From Thiodiazotropha sp040506705 (GTDB lineage Bacteria; Pseudomonadota; Gammaproteobacteria; Chromatiales; Chromatiaceae), in the NCBI GenBank assembly GCA_040506705.1, contig JBEVWG010000024.1:1-64000 (forward strand): a stretch of DNA of 64,000 bases, read 5' to 3'. A program made the translations under genes and the position numbers. The notes beneath the pieces are model-generated. The model saw only the letters and a program-made list of their open reading frames with translations, had not been told where the DNA came from and did no database searches. Of this stretch, positions 1-9,962 are shown piece by piece (positions within the stretch are counted from its first letter, which is position 1; each line of letters opens with the position of its first letter).

Positions 1-183
1 ACATGGGATCCTGTTTATTCACGGGCTGTGACATTGTGACCTCGCTCAATAGTAGATATCTATTTAAGGCGTAACAGTAGTTTATAAGTGGGGAGAGCAG
101 CCATAACAATTTATGTATTTATTGTTGCTATTGAAGTATTCTCCATCTAGTATTGAGAATATTAATACTTGAGAGCAACTCAT
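1..183. other. Leading intergenic stretch
   Basis: No ORF with coding character is seen here. It is AT-rich directly before the LysR-type gene and presumably holds its promoter, but I could not assign convincing -35 and -10 boxes. Nothing else is recognised. Confidence 0.4.
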
Positions 184-1095
184 ATGGCCGGTACCCCACA
201 GATTCATTATAAGCAAAATCGTCTCAAGCAACTGAGGGCCTTTTGCCATGCTTCACAGACAGGTTCAATCAGTGAAGCTGCTGAGCGGCTCTATTTGAGC
301 CAACCGACTGTCTCATTGCAGATTCAAGCACTTGAACGGGAGCTGGAAACTGTACTATTTGAACGTCGGGGGCCAAAAATCAAACTTACCCCTGAAGGGG
401 AGACCCTCTACAAGCTTTCACAACCACTTGTTGAAGGGATGGATAAACTTCAGGAGACCTTTTTAGCCTCCTGCGGAAAACTGGAGAGTGGTGAGCTCAA
501 TATCGCTGCTGGCGAGTCTACGATCCTCTACATTCTTCCTGAGCCGATTAGACGCTTTGCGGAGCGCTATCCAGGTATTCGGGTGAAGCTGCATAATGTT
601 ACTGGCAGGGATGGCATGGCAATGCTCCGTGCAGATGAGACTGATCTGGCTATCGGTTCTCTGATGGAGATTCCTGATGATGTGACCTATCAGCCTGTCG
701 TTAACTATGCCCCCGTGTTAATCACCCCCAATGATCATCCTTTGGCAAAGAAGGAGAGCATTAGACTGCACGATATCAGCCCCTATGGTTTGATCTTGCC
801 GCCTCACCATCTCAGTACATGGCGAATGGTAGATCTTGTGTTCAAGCAACACAATGCCAACTATAACGTGACCCTTGAGGCCGGCGGCTGGGAAGTGATC
901 AAGAAATACGTTGAGATTGGTCTGGGGATATCCATAGTGACTGACGTCTGCCTGACCGGAGAGGAGCAGGTGGCGACTATTCCACTGGGTGAATATTTCC
1001 CGGATAGGAGTTATGGCATCGTATTACGACGGGGTAAATTCCTCTCCCCCCAGGCGAAGCGGTTCCTGGAAATTGTTAAAGAGCTCTATAACTGA
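184..1095 (+). CDS. LysR-family transcriptional regulator, CysB/Cbl-like
   Basis: This is a DNA-binding regulator of about 303 residues. An N-terminal winged helix-turn-helix (roughly residues 13-72, with the typical stretch 'AAERLYLSQPTVSLQIQALE') is followed by a periplasmic-binding-protein-like effector domain (about 90-300). The effector half resembles CysB/Cbl-type proteins that control sulfur assimilation or oxidation genes, but the ligand cannot be read from the sequence. The reading frame is open from a TTG at 169. I prefer the ATG at 184 because a GAGAG Shine-Dalgarno lies about 8 bases upstream and family members start close to this point. The gene stands alone, followed by a likely terminator and a sigma54-activator gene on the same strand. 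Confidence 0.85.
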   Translation: MAGTPQIHYKQNRLKQLRAFCHASQTGSISEAAERLYLSQPTVSLQIQALERELETVLFERRGPKIKLTPEGETLYKLSQPLVEGMDKLQETFLASCGKLESGELNIAAGESTILYILPEPIRRFAERYPGIRVKLHNVTGRDGMAMLRADETDLAIGSLMEIPDDVTYQPVVNYAPVLITPNDHPLAKKESIRLHDISPYGLILPPHHLSTWRMVDLVFKQHNANYNVTLEAGGWEVIKKYVEIGLGISIVTDVCLTGEEQVATIPLGEYFPDRSYGIVLRRGKFLSPQAKRFLEIVKELYN

Positions 1096-1117
1096 AATCT
1101 GAGATCAGTGCTTTTTT
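1091..1117 (+). terminator. Possible Rho-independent terminator after the LysR gene
   Basis: A short stem (ACTGA at 1091-1095 pairing with TCAGT at 1105-1109) overlaps the stop codon and is followed by six T residues at 1112-1117. The stem is only five base pairs, so the call is tentative. Confidence 0.4.
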
Positions 1118-1292
1118 AATAAGATCAACAGATTGTAGAATTCATTTCTGCGGTTTATAAGAATTTAGGGTCAAATCGAGGTACTTTTCGGGATGATGGG
1201 AGCTTTTATTGGTCAGCAATCTAATGATCAAGGTTATTTTCCTCATACTCCAAAGTGTTTTACAATGTGGCTGTTTTGTTGAGGAGATGGAA

Positions 1293-2234
1293 ATGTTAGG
1301 AAAGGCCCCGGAATTTCAAACATTGCTTCGTGCGATGCGCATTGTGTCCGCTACGGATGCGACTGTTCTTGTGACAGGAGAGAGTGGAACAGGTAAGGAG
1401 TTACTTGCTCAGGCGCTACATGAAAACAGTCGCCGATACGACAAGCCTTTTATTACCGTGAATTGTGCGGCATTGCCCACACAGCTTGCAGAAAGTGAAC
1501 TGTTTGGTCATCGCAAAGGCGCTTACACCGGAGCAACCTCTGACAGTATCGGTAAAGTGCAGGCGGCTCATGGCGGAACTCTGTTCCTCGATGAGATTGG
1601 CGAATTGCCCCTGGCAGTACAGGCAAAGCTGTTACGTTTCCTCGAAACTGGTGAATGTCAGATGGTGGGGCGGGCAACAAACCAGCGGGTCAATGTTCGA
1701 GTTATCGCAGCGACCAATCGTGATCTATCCAAATCATTGAACGAAGAGACATTTCGTAGCGACCTCTACTACAGACTCAATGTGGTTCCTCTGGAGCTTC
1801 CTCCTCTGCGTGAACGTGCGGGAGATGTCGATCTCTTACTCAACGGGCTCACAGTTGAACTCTCAAAGAGCTACAACCTACGTGCACCGATCTATAGCAA
1901 ACAGGTCTTGAAGTTACTCAACAGCTACCCTTGGCCGGGAAATGTCCGGGAATTGAAAAATTTTGCTGAACGAATGCTGATTCTGTTTTCAGGCAGACAG
2001 GTTGAGATAGAGAATCTTCCTAATGAGTTTCGTACAGCACCAAAACAAAAAAATTCCCAAGATGGATTGTTTGTCTTGCCGGATCAGGGACTCAGCATGG
2101 ATCAGCTGGAAGCTGATTTGATTGAACAAGCCCTCTCCAAGACCCTCGGTAATCGAAGCAAAGCGGCTCGGCTGCTAGGACTTACTAGAGATACGCTCCT
2201 CTACAGAATGAAAAAATACGCTATTGAGTTTTAA
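1293..2234 (+). CDS. Sigma54-dependent transcriptional activator (AAA+ and Fis-type HTH, no receiver)
   Basis: The protein is a sigma54 (RpoN) activator of about 313 residues made only of the central AAA+ ATPase and a C-terminal Fis-like helix-turn-helix. A Walker A motif GESGTGKE sits at residues 29-36, the sigma54-contact loop appears as GAYTGA, Walker B is present (GTLFLDEIGE), and the C-terminus carries 'GNRSKAARLLGLTRDTLLYR'. There is no N-terminal receiver, GAF or PAS domain, as in PspF, so activity would have to be controlled by a partner protein or by expression. The frame extends upstream to a TTG at 1209, but the ATG at 1293 has a GAGGAG ribosome site six bases before it. Its target promoters are unknown. 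Confidence 0.88.
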   Translation: MLGKAPEFQTLLRAMRIVSATDATVLVTGESGTGKELLAQALHENSRRYDKPFITVNCAALPTQLAESELFGHRKGAYTGATSDSIGKVQAAHGGTLFLDEIGELPLAVQAKLLRFLETGECQMVGRATNQRVNVRVIAATNRDLSKSLNEETFRSDLYYRLNVVPLELPPLRERAGDVDLLLNGLTVELSKSYNLRAPIYSKQVLKLLNSYPWPGNVRELKNFAERMLILFSGRQVEIENLPNEFRTAPKQKNSQDGLFVLPDQGLSMDQLEADLIEQALSKTLGNRSKAARLLGLTRDTLLYRMKKYAIEF

Positions 2235-2270
2235 TAAATAGTGACTGGCATTGAGGTCGGGTTTTACTGA

Positions 2271-2897
2271 TCAGTAAATTCGAATACCGCCGTGGCGTCT
2301 GCGACTACGATAGTCGAACAAGGCTATTCCACTCACTATACCTAAGATGAAGGTGACGCCAGCTGCAATTAATCCCAGCTTTATGGGAATTGCCTTGCTG
2401 AAATGGCCTTGTTGAGCTGCCTTGAGACTCTCGTTTTCTTGCTGAATTCGATCCAAAGCAGAGACGATACCTTCAGTATTTTCCAATTGCCCCTGTAGTT
2501 CTGCATTAGCTTGCTGCTCTTGGTCTCTCAGTTTATTGAGGGCCTGCTCAGTTTCTGTCAGCTGAACTTTCTGTGTTTTAAGATTCGCTTTAAGTTGGCT
2601 GTTTTCAATACTTAGTTCCTCGAGCAGAGCACGAGCTGGCTTGGTTTGGATTAAAAAACCTGCTTTTGTCCAACCTACCTTGCCATCTAATGTTCGAACC
2701 TTTGCAAAAAGCCCCTCTTCACTCAATAGCTCCAACTCTGTTCCGCTTTTTAGGCGTTGTAACAGCTTGCCTTTGGAGTTAATCAGCTCATATAGAGAGA
2801 GATGCAGCTCATCCGTTACATAGCGTGTTTCAGAATAGGCAAAAAAGCTGGTACAGCTCAAGCATGTAGCCAAAAGCCAAGCAGTATAGTACTTCAT
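2271..2897 (-). CDS. TIGR04211-type SH3 domain protein (YgiM-like), membrane-anchored
   Basis: A 208-residue envelope protein with an N-terminal signal peptide (about 1-22), a bacterial SH3 domain (about 24-90, with 'GKVGWTKAGFL'), a long coiled coil (about 90-170) and a C-terminal transmembrane helix (about 172-194) ending in a short arginine-rich cytoplasmic tail. This order is typical of the TIGR04211 family that includes E. coli YgiM. The molecular role is poorly defined; a periplasmic or cell-wall function is inferred from the topology. It is convergent with the sigma54 activator, whose stop lies 36 bases away. Confidence 0.85.
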   Translation of the reverse strand: MKYYTAWLLATCLSCTSFFAYSETRYVTDELHLSLYELINSKGKLLQRLKSGTELELLSEEGLFAKVRTLDGKVGWTKAGFLIQTKPARALLEELSIENSQLKANLKTQKVQLTETEQALNKLRDQEQQANAELQGQLENTEGIVSALDRIQQENESLKAAQQGHFSKAIPIKLGLIAAGVTFILGIVSGIALFDYRSRRRHGGIRIY

Positions 2898-3181
2898 TCA
2901 ACTCTATCTCGCGGAAGATCCGCCTCAAATAATTTAGAATTCAGTAAGCCAGTGATCCGGCTTAGTGTTACCGAATTTATCACACGCCCAACTGATTTTT
3001 TTAAGATCATGAGCTTACCTGATGAGGATAACTAATAGGTGCTTAGCATACTAGCCTCATTTTCACTGGTGAGATCTATTTCGCGAATTATTTCTGCTTA
3101 CTTGCTGTTCAGTCTCTGTTCAGTATTCGGGGCTTACTCTGGGAGCGTGTTAAGCAAAAAGAACCTCAAAGGAGTAACCTG
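2898..3181. other. Divergent intergenic region
   Basis: About 280 bases between the divergent SH3-protein and basic-protein genes. No conserved RNA or repeat was recognised. It must hold both promoters. The ribosome site AAAGGAG at its right end is close to ideal for the gene at 3182. Confidence 0.4.
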
Positions 3182-3592
3182 ATGAATTCAATCTATAAAA
3201 ACCTGGTTGCCACATCGCTTTTATTGATGATTGCAGTACCGGCTTTTGCCGGGAATTCAGCCAAGCATCGCTATTGTGATCAAGACCGGGAAGCATCAAT
3301 AGAGCGACGGCTGGAGCGGCAGTACTATCGTATCGAGCAGGGTATAGATCGAGAGAGTTTAACTTATAAAGAGACGAAAAAACTTAAGAGAAAACATCGT
3401 AATATTAGAAGATTATCCCGTGAATTCAAAGAGGATGGATTGCTGTCTCGTAAAGAGTTTAAACGACTGAATCGAAAGTTGGATAGACTTAGTAATTTAA
3501 TAAGGGAATTTAAGCATAACGATTTGGTTCGCTATGTTAAATACCATGATAACTATTCGCATAAAATCAACCATGGCTCAGATTGGAGATAA
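3182..3592 (+). CDS. Uncharacterised exported, highly basic helical protein
   Basis: A 136-residue protein with a clear signal peptide (about 1-23, ending at AFA-G). The mature part is dominated by Arg, Lys and Glu in a predicted all-helical, coiled-coil-like arrangement rich in RRLSRE and LNRKLDRL-type segments. One cysteine follows soon after the signal peptide. I do not recognise the family; it has no CpxP/Spy signature motif. The ATG at 3182 is preceded by a near-perfect ribosome site (AAAGGAG). Neighbours give no functional hint. An extracytoplasmic binding or chaperone-like role is possible but is only a guess from composition. Confidence 0.7.
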   Translation: MNSIYKNLVATSLLLMIAVPAFAGNSAKHRYCDQDREASIERRLERQYYRIEQGIDRESLTYKETKKLKRKHRNIRRLSREFKEDGLLSRKEFKRLNRKLDRLSNLIREFKHNDLVRYVKYHDNYSHKINHGSDWR

Positions 3593-4115
3593 CCTGAAGG
3601 GCTGAGGCTGTTTTTCCGCTCAGCGTTGTTGTCACTCGCGCATGTAGAGTGACTCCACTTTCTCATTTTTGTTAGTGGCCGATTGAATTGTCTGGCAGCC
3701 TGTTGCCTGAACTATACCAGAAGGCCGGAAAGGTCGTGGAGGAGGGCGGATTATTACGGACTTCCTCTCCTCTACCCCTTCGGGGTCAGCTAAAGCTGTT
3801 CAAAATCATTCCTGACGATTTTGTCAGCAGGAAATCCAGGGGGGTTGAATCGATTGAGGCCAGGTAGACGGATATTTCAGGCAGACCCAAGTTCCAATTA
3901 CAGCCTTGATATACAAGGGTGTTGCGGTTATTTTACTTATGCTTACTCTTTGTTTGATAGGAACCTCATTACTGGAACAGCTGGTGAAACTGGATAGGGG
4001 GCAGGAGCTGCCGCAATATAGGTAAGCGATATTTCTACACTAGCCAGTCAGCTGTAACCCAATGGGATTCTGGCTCAACTACAGCAGATACAGCGTGCAC
4101 AGAGCCAAACCCTTG
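3593..4115. other. Intergenic region with small hairpins
   Basis: About 520 bases without a convincing gene. A weak hairpin (GCTGAG with CTCAGC) lies just after the stop of the basic-protein gene. A seven-base perfect inverted repeat (CAAAATC at 3801-3807, GATTTTG at 3817-3823) lies further on. Neither is followed by a T-run. Confidence 0.4.
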
Positions 4116-7100
4116 ATGACGAGACTTAGCTTTTACTACTCTGTTCTTGCCGTTCTGCTGCTTCTGTTTTCTGCTTCCGTCTGCTTTGGCAAACAGCCGG
4201 TGCACACCTTTCGGATCGTTACCGAGGAATTTCCACCCTACAACCATAAAGATGAAAACGGTGGAATTATAGGAATTTCCACAGAAATTGTTCGTGAAAT
4301 TCTCAAGCGCTTAGATCATCCTGATAATATTGAAATTATGCCCTGGGTAGATGGTTACCGACTCGCCCAGACAGAAGATAACATCATCCTCTACTCCACC
4401 ACACGCTCTCCTCTCCGAGAGAATCTCTTCAAATGGGTTGGTCCCCTCGTGCCTAACAATCTGGCCTTTTTTGCCCGTAAGGACCAAGCGATCTCCATCG
4501 CTCGCCTTGAAGATGCAAAAAAGGTGAAGAGCATCGGTGTCTACAAGGATGATTTCGGTGAGTTGATATTGAAGGAGAATGGTTTTGATAACCTTGATGC
4601 TGTTATCGAAAACAGTCTCAATATCCCGAGGCTTCTAAATGGCGAAATTGATTTATGGATCGCCAATGAATTGACTGCCCAACACATGATCGCGCATGCC
4701 AGAGTCGGTAGCAGAATTGAGAAGGTCTTCGAGCTGCAGAAAGATTACATGTCGCTTGCCTTCAGTCGCAACACACCAGACAGTGTGATCGAGCGGTGGC
4801 AACAGATTCTCGATGAGATCAAGTCCGATGGTACTTATGCACAGATTTTCAGCCAGTGGATTATGTTCTCATACACGAATGACCTGAAACCAAAATCGAC
4901 CCCTAAGCTTACGCTGTCGGATAAGGAGCAACAGTGGGTCGATGCGCATCCGCTGATTCGCATAGCCTCCGACCCGGACTATGCACCTTTTCAGTTCAGG
5001 AACACCGCAGGTGATTCCACAGGTTTGGCGAACGATATGCTTGGACTGATTGCCCAGAAACTGGGTGTTCATTTTGAGTACATGAAGCCAGAAACCAGGG
5101 TAGAGTCTTTGCGACTGGTCAAACAACACAAAGCCGATATGACAGCAGTGGCGGCAGAGACTCCGGAGCGGTTGCAGTATATGCACTTTACCGCGCCATA
5201 TCTGGAGTTTCCTGATGTGGTTATCAGTCGTTCGGAGCAGACCTTTTCTTCACTAGAGGAGCTGAACGGAAAACGCCTCGTCACGATTGAAGGCTTTGCG
5301 ATTAACGGATTTTTACGTGAGAAATATCCGCAGGTAAAACTACTGATGGCGCCCGATGTACAGAGCCAAATGCAAATGGTCTCCACGGGTGAGGCTGATG
5401 CGGCAGTAATGAATCTGGCCACTACGACTTATGCGATAGAAAAGTGGAAAATTACTAATCTACACATCAACAACCTGACGGGCTTTACCTATAAACTCGC
5501 TTTTGCGGCACGCAAGGATTGGCCAATGTTGGCGCGTCTGCTCGACAAGGCCCTTGACTCAATCACAGAGGAAGAGAGAGCGCGGGTATTGCGCAAGTGG
5601 ATTACCGTTAACCTGCCAAAGAAAGGAACCACTGATATTGATCATTTGACGGATGAGGAGCGGCAATGGCTGGCAGAACATCCGGTTATCCTGGCGGGCG
5701 CAGACCCAGCCTGGCCCCCGATGGAGTATCTGGACAATGATGGTGAGTTTACCGGAATGGTGGCCGATTACATCGCCTTGGTTGAACAGCGACTAGGTAT
5801 CCATATCGAGATAGTTCGACAGGAGAGCTGGAGCCAAGCATTGGAGAGCATTCGTGAAAGGGATATCTCCCTTTTGCCGGCGGTTGCAAGCACCCCGGAT
5901 AGAGACAAATATCTTCTCTTTACCGAACCTTATCTGGAATTGCCGGCTGTGATTATCGTCAATGACAAAACCGCTAGCATAGACAGTGTAGAGGATCTTG
6001 TTGGTAAACGTGTCGCAGTGGTTAAGGATTACGCGACCCATGATTACCTTGAGAGAGGGTTTGCCAACCTGGAATTGGTGCCAGTTGCGGATATCCGTAA
6101 CGGACTCTACGCTGTTTCCTATGGCAAGGTGGACGCCTTTATCGCCAACATAGCTTCGGCCTCGTACTTTATTGAAAAGTATGCCATTCAGAATCTCAAG
6201 GTTGCGGGTGAGTCCGGGTTTCGTTATGAACTTGGCATCGCCTCAAGGAGAGACTGGCCGATACTCAATCAACTTTTACAGAAAGGTATCGCTTCGATCA
6301 ATGACGATGAACGGCATAATATCTATCGCAAATGGATAGGTCTCAAACCCGAAATCTGGAGACCGAGCAGAGAACAGCTCATCACTGTTGCTGTTGTTTT
6401 AATTCTATTGGGGCTTGGGGTGACACTGTTCTGGAACCGTCAGCTGCGAAGAATGGTCGAGTCGAGGACAGGTGAACTCCGGGCAAGCGAACAGAAGTTC
6501 AAGAATCTCTACGCCACGGCACTGGTCGGGCTCTATCGAACCACCATTGACGGAAGCAAAGTACTGGCTGCCAACCCGACTTTGTATGAACAGTTTGGCT
6601 ATGACTCGCTGGAAGAGTTCATGGATCGGTTCTCTGTGTGGGATGTCTATGTAGAGCCTGGTAAACGCGAGACTTTGTTACAGATGCTGCATGAGCATGG
6701 TAGTGTCGATAACTTCGAGTTTCTCGGTCGTTGCCGTGACGGAACGGTAAGAAGTTTCTTATTGAGCGGAACACTCTACGAGGAACAAGGCTATCTTGAG
6801 GGCGCCATTCTCGATATCACCGACCGAAAAAAGGCCGAGGTGGATGCCAAAACAGCACGAGAAGCGGCTGAACAAGCCAGTCGCGCCAAGAGTGATTTCC
6901 TCGCCACTATGAGTCATGAGATGCGGACACCCATGAATGCGGTTTTGGGGCTATCACACTTGGCGCTACAGCAAGAGGTATCACTGCAACAGCGCAACTA
7001 CCTCAACTCCATACAGATGGCCGCACGTTCCCTGTTGGGTGTCATCAATGATGTGCTTGACCTATCCAAGGTGGAGGCTGGACGACTTGAACTGGAACGG

Positions 7101-9014
7101 GTCGAGTTCGACCTGGACCAGGTGTTGGAGAGTACGTCCGTTGTCGCTGGACATCAGGCGATCAGCAAGGGTCTCGATTTTGCTATACATGTCCGCCGGG
7201 AAGTACCGCACTTCTTCATCGGTGATCCGCAACGCCTTGGCCAGGTTTTGCTCAATCTCGCGGCAAACGCTGCGAAGTTTACCGAAACCGGCAGTGTGGA
7301 GATTGATGTTTCGGTGCAAGATCGGCGCACGAGCAGAATCTGTCTCGGTTTTGAGGTGCGCGACACGGGCATGGGTATGAGCGAGGAGCAGACACGGACT
7401 ATCTTTGATGCCTTTACCCAAGGTGACAGTTCGACAACCCGCCGTTACGGTGGCACGGGACTTGGTCTCAATATCGCCAGTCAGTTGGTGGATATGATGG
7501 AGGGAGAACTAACGGTTCGCAGTGCCATCGGGCAGGGTAGCACCTTTATGTTTAATGCCTGGCTGGATCAACCCGATGATGGCTTCAAGCCAGTGGAGGA
7601 AAAGTGTGTTCTTAATGGAAGCAGGGTGCTTGTCTCCAGTAAAGAACCTGACTCCCTTCGTGCATTGAGTGAGTTGTTGGAGCGGGCTGGAGGCAGTGTG
7701 GTTGCTGTTGATGATGCCTGCAGGGCGTTATCGGATTCAACCGATGCCATTCAGCCCTACGATCTTATTGTGTATGACCCCCGTGGGATGGGCGAGAAGC
7801 ATTGGCAGCAGTTAAAGGAAAAACTGCCCTTGCAGGCCAAAGTGTTGCTGTTGGCTGAGCGGGATTCTGCTGGATGTCAGGATCAACGTGTAAGCTGCTA
7901 CTGGGAGCCGGTAACGCCCTTACTTCTGAGCAGAGCGGCTGCACGGGTGTTAGGTATTGTTACCTCCTGTGGCGGTGATGAATTGATCGAGACGACGCAT
8001 CCCGGACTGCAAGGCCGCAGGGTGTTGTTGGTGGAAGACAATCCCATCAATCAGCAAGTGGGTGAGGAGCTGTTGACCTCTCGAGGTGTGGAGGTCATGG
8101 TTGCCGATAGCGGCAAGGCGGCGTTGGAAATCCTGGCAAAAACAAGATTCGATTTGGTGTTGATGGATATCCAGATGCCTGACATGAATGGCTATGAGGT
8201 AACAGAGATCGTGCGCCGTGACCCGCGACTGATCGATATGCCTGTGATCGCTCTGACCGCTGATGTGTTGGAGGATGCCCGTGCGAGCGCTTTGGCGTCA
8301 GGTATGAACGACTTTATCGCTAAACCGATCGATCCTGAACGCTTTTATACAGTGGTGAGTAAATACCTGGCACTATCCACACCTGAGGAAAAAGGTGGCA
8401 AGATCGATGATCCCACGCAAGCCATGCTTCAACCTATTAGCGGAGTTGAAGTGCTCGACGGCCTACCTCGATCAGGTTGGAATGTTTCCCTTTATATCAA
8501 GCTACTGCGTGATTTCAACAGTTACCACGCGGACGATGTAAAGATGCTGAAGCGTCTGCTAAATCAGGGTGACGAAAGCGAGGCTCAGCGGTTGCTGCAT
8601 TCACTCAAGGGTGCGGCGGGAAATATTGGTGCTAATCAGCTCTATCTTAGTTGTCAGAAAGTGGAAAAGCATATGCTGGATGGCATAAGCGAAAATGATC
8701 TGACCGAGCTCCAACACTGCCTTGATGAAGTAACGAAAGGCATCGGTAAGCTGCCGCAAAACCAGGAACACGGTAACAGTCAACTGATTGAAAACCCAAT
8801 ACCATGGAACGAATTGGTGGCGGAAATGGCTGGATTGCTAAAACAAGGCAATGTGCGAGCCATGGATCTGTTGCCCTCAGTTCGGCTCTATACGAGCGAT
8901 CAACAACCGGAACGGGTTGCCAGACTTGAAGAGATGCTCGACCGCTACCGTTTCGATGAGGGGTTACAGCTATTGGGGCAGATTGATGAAGCCTTTGGTA
9001 GTGAAGGGTCATGA
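4116..9014 (+). CDS. Giant hybrid sensor histidine kinase: three solute-binding domains, PAS, kinase, two receivers, HPt
   Basis: A membrane phosphorelay kinase of about 1632 residues. After a signal peptide (MTRLSFYYSVLAVLLLLFSA...) come three tandem family-3 periplasmic solute-binding domains (about 30-250, 275-500, 520-745), one transmembrane helix (about 753-775), a PAS domain (about 791-915), a HisKA domain with the H-box SHEMRTPM (His934), a HATPase_c domain, a degenerate receiver (about 1165-1285, with SS replacing the acidic pair), a complete receiver (phospho-Asp at 1351 in VLMDIQMPD) and an HPt domain (His1495 in HSLKGAAGN). The architecture resembles the BvgS/EvgS group. An ATG at 4062 is also in frame, but the one at 4116 gives a normal signal peptide. 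The stop overlaps the next start by four bases, so the pair forms one signalling unit. Confidence 0.92.
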   Translation: MTRLSFYYSVLAVLLLLFSASVCFGKQPVHTFRIVTEEFPPYNHKDENGGIIGISTEIVREILKRLDHPDNIEIMPWVDGYRLAQTEDNIILYSTTRSPLRENLFKWVGPLVPNNLAFFARKDQAISIARLEDAKKVKSIGVYKDDFGELILKENGFDNLDAVIENSLNIPRLLNGEIDLWIANELTAQHMIAHARVGSRIEKVFELQKDYMSLAFSRNTPDSVIERWQQILDEIKSDGTYAQIFSQWIMFSYTNDLKPKSTPKLTLSDKEQQWVDAHPLIRIASDPDYAPFQFRNTAGDSTGLANDMLGLIAQKLGVHFEYMKPETRVESLRLVKQHKADMTAVAAETPERLQYMHFTAPYLEFPDVVISRSEQTFSSLEELNGKRLVTIEGFAINGFLREKYPQVKLLMAPDVQSQMQMVSTGEADAAVMNLATTTYAIEKWKITNLHINNLTGFTYKLAFAARKDWPMLARLLDKALDSITEEERARVLRKWITVNLPKKGTTDIDHLTDEERQWLAEHPVILAGADPAWPPMEYLDNDGEFTGMVADYIALVEQRLGIHIEIVRQESWSQALESIRERDISLLPAVASTPDRDKYLLFTEPYLELPAVIIVNDKTASIDSVEDLVGKRVAVVKDYATHDYLERGFANLELVPVADIRNGLYAVSYGKVDAFIANIASASYFIEKYAIQNLKVAGESGFRYELGIASRRDWPILNQLLQKGIASINDDERHNIYRKWIGLKPEIWRPSREQLITVAVVLILLGLGVTLFWNRQLRRMVESRTGELRASEQKFKNLYATALVGLYRTTIDGSKVLAANPTLYEQFGYDSLEEFMDRFSVWDVYVEPGKRETLLQMLHEHGSVDNFEFLGRCRDGTVRSFLLSGTLYEEQGYLEGAILDITDRKKAEVDAKTAREAAEQASRAKSDFLATMSHEMRTPMNAVLGLSHLALQQEVSLQQRNYLNSIQMAARSLLGVINDVLDLSKVEAGRLELERVEFDLDQVLESTSVVAGHQAISKGLDFAIHVRREVPHFFIGDPQRLGQVLLNLAANAAKFTETGSVEIDVSVQDRRTSRICLGFEVRDTGMGMSEEQTRTIFDAFTQGDSSTTRRYGGTGLGLNIASQLVDMMEGELTVRSAIGQGSTFMFNAWLDQPDDGFKPVEEKCVLNGSRVLVSSKEPDSLRALSELLERAGGSVVAVDDACRALSDSTDAIQPYDLIVYDPRGMGEKHWQQLKEKLPLQAKVLLLAERDSAGCQDQRVSCYWEPVTPLLLSRAAARVLGIVTSCGGDELIETTHPGLQGRRVLLVEDNPINQQVGEELLTSRGVEVMVADSGKAALEILAKTRFDLVLMDIQMPDMNGYEVTEIVRRDPRLIDMPVIALTADVLEDARASALASGMNDFIAKPIDPERFYTVVSKYLALSTPEEKGGKIDDPTQAMLQPISGVEVLDGLPRSGWNVSLYIKLLRDFNSYHADDVKMLKRLLNQGDESEAQRLLHSLKGAAGNIGANQLYLSCQKVEKHMLDGISENDLTELQHCLDEVTKGIGKLPQNQEHGNSQLIENPIPWNELVAEMAGLLKQGNVRAMDLLPSVRLYTSDQQPERVARLEEMLDRYRFDEGLQLLGQIDEAFGSEGS

Positions 9015-9961
9015 GCCGATCCATGACTGACAAACGCGCCACTGTGCTGATTGTGGATGATGAACCTCAGAATCTTCACTTGCTGGTCGATGCACTGCGT
9101 ATGGAACATGAGCTGATTGTCGCTACAAGCGGTCGGGAAGCGATAGAACGGGTAGATTTACACAATCCTCCAGATCTTATACTGCTCGATGTGGTGATGC
9201 CGGAGATGGATGGTTGGGATGTCTGTCGAAAGCTCAAAGCCAATCCGATGACGGAAGGTATTCCTATTATTTTTGTCACCTCGCGTGACGAAGTGGTGGA
9301 TGAGGCAAAAGGATTGGCGGCTGGTGCTGTCGACTATATTACCAAGCCATTTTCACCTGAAATTGTTCGCGCCCGTGTTCGTACTCACCTGACATTGAAA
9401 TCCCAAGCCGATACGTTGGCCAGTTTGTCTAATATCGATGATTTGACAGGTATGCCGAATCGGCGCCATTTCAATCGGTGCCTGGAGGAGGAGTGGCGAC
9501 GCGCCACCCGTACAAGTAGTCCGGTGACACTTGTAATGATGGATGTAGACCACTTTAAGCAATACAACGACAATTATGGTCATGGGGCTGGTGATGAGTG
9601 CCTGCGTCGTGTGGCCCAAGCGTTGGGCACTGTAATTCATCGCACAGCGGATATGGTGGCGCGTTATGGCGGTGAAGAGTTCGCAGCCATACTCCCAGCT
9701 ACTGATGAGGCGCATGGTATGCAAATCGCAGAGCGTTTTCGTCAAGCGGTGAACGCATTGGGTCTGGAGCATGGATACTCCTCTACCAATGAGTTCATTA
9801 CCATCAGCGTAGGTGTGGCAACCTGTGTACCACAGCTGCATGAGGAACCGCACAATCTTTTGCAGGCCTCAGATAGGATGCTATACGAGGCCAAGGGCAG
9901 GGGGCGTAATTGCGTGGCAGGTGGTCATCTACCCGACACAGACGATTCGAAGCGCCGCTGA
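9011..9961 (+). CDS. Response regulator diguanylate cyclase (REC-GGDEF)
   Basis: A 316-residue cytoplasmic protein with a receiver domain (acidic pair Asp16/Asp17, phospho-acceptor Asp60 in LILLDVVMPEMDG, Lys in TKPF) and a GGDEF domain with an intact active site (GGEEF at 220-224) and the inhibitory RxxD I-site five residues before it (RTAD at 211-214). It should make c-di-GMP when phosphorylated. The start overlaps the stop of the hybrid kinase (ATGA), which strongly suggests that the kinase's HPt domain is its phosphate donor. The layout is like WspR/PleD but with one receiver. Confidence 0.93.
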   Translation: MSRSMTDKRATVLIVDDEPQNLHLLVDALRMEHELIVATSGREAIERVDLHNPPDLILLDVVMPEMDGWDVCRKLKANPMTEGIPIIFVTSRDEVVDEAKGLAAGAVDYITKPFSPEIVRARVRTHLTLKSQADTLASLSNIDDLTGMPNRRHFNRCLEEEWRRATRTSSPVTLVMMDVDHFKQYNDNYGHGAGDECLRRVAQALGTVIHRTADMVARYGGEEFAAILPATDEAHGMQIAERFRQAVNALGLEHGYSSTNEFITISVGVATCVPQLHEEPHNLLQASDRMLYEAKGRGRNCVAGGHLPDTDDSKRR

Positions 9962-9962
9962 C

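Noticed and set aside
7062..7421. Minus-strand ORFs inside the giant kinase gene and similar shadows elsewhere
   Set aside because: They lie antisense to or out of frame with well-supported domains, lack ribosome sites and show no protein-like motifs.
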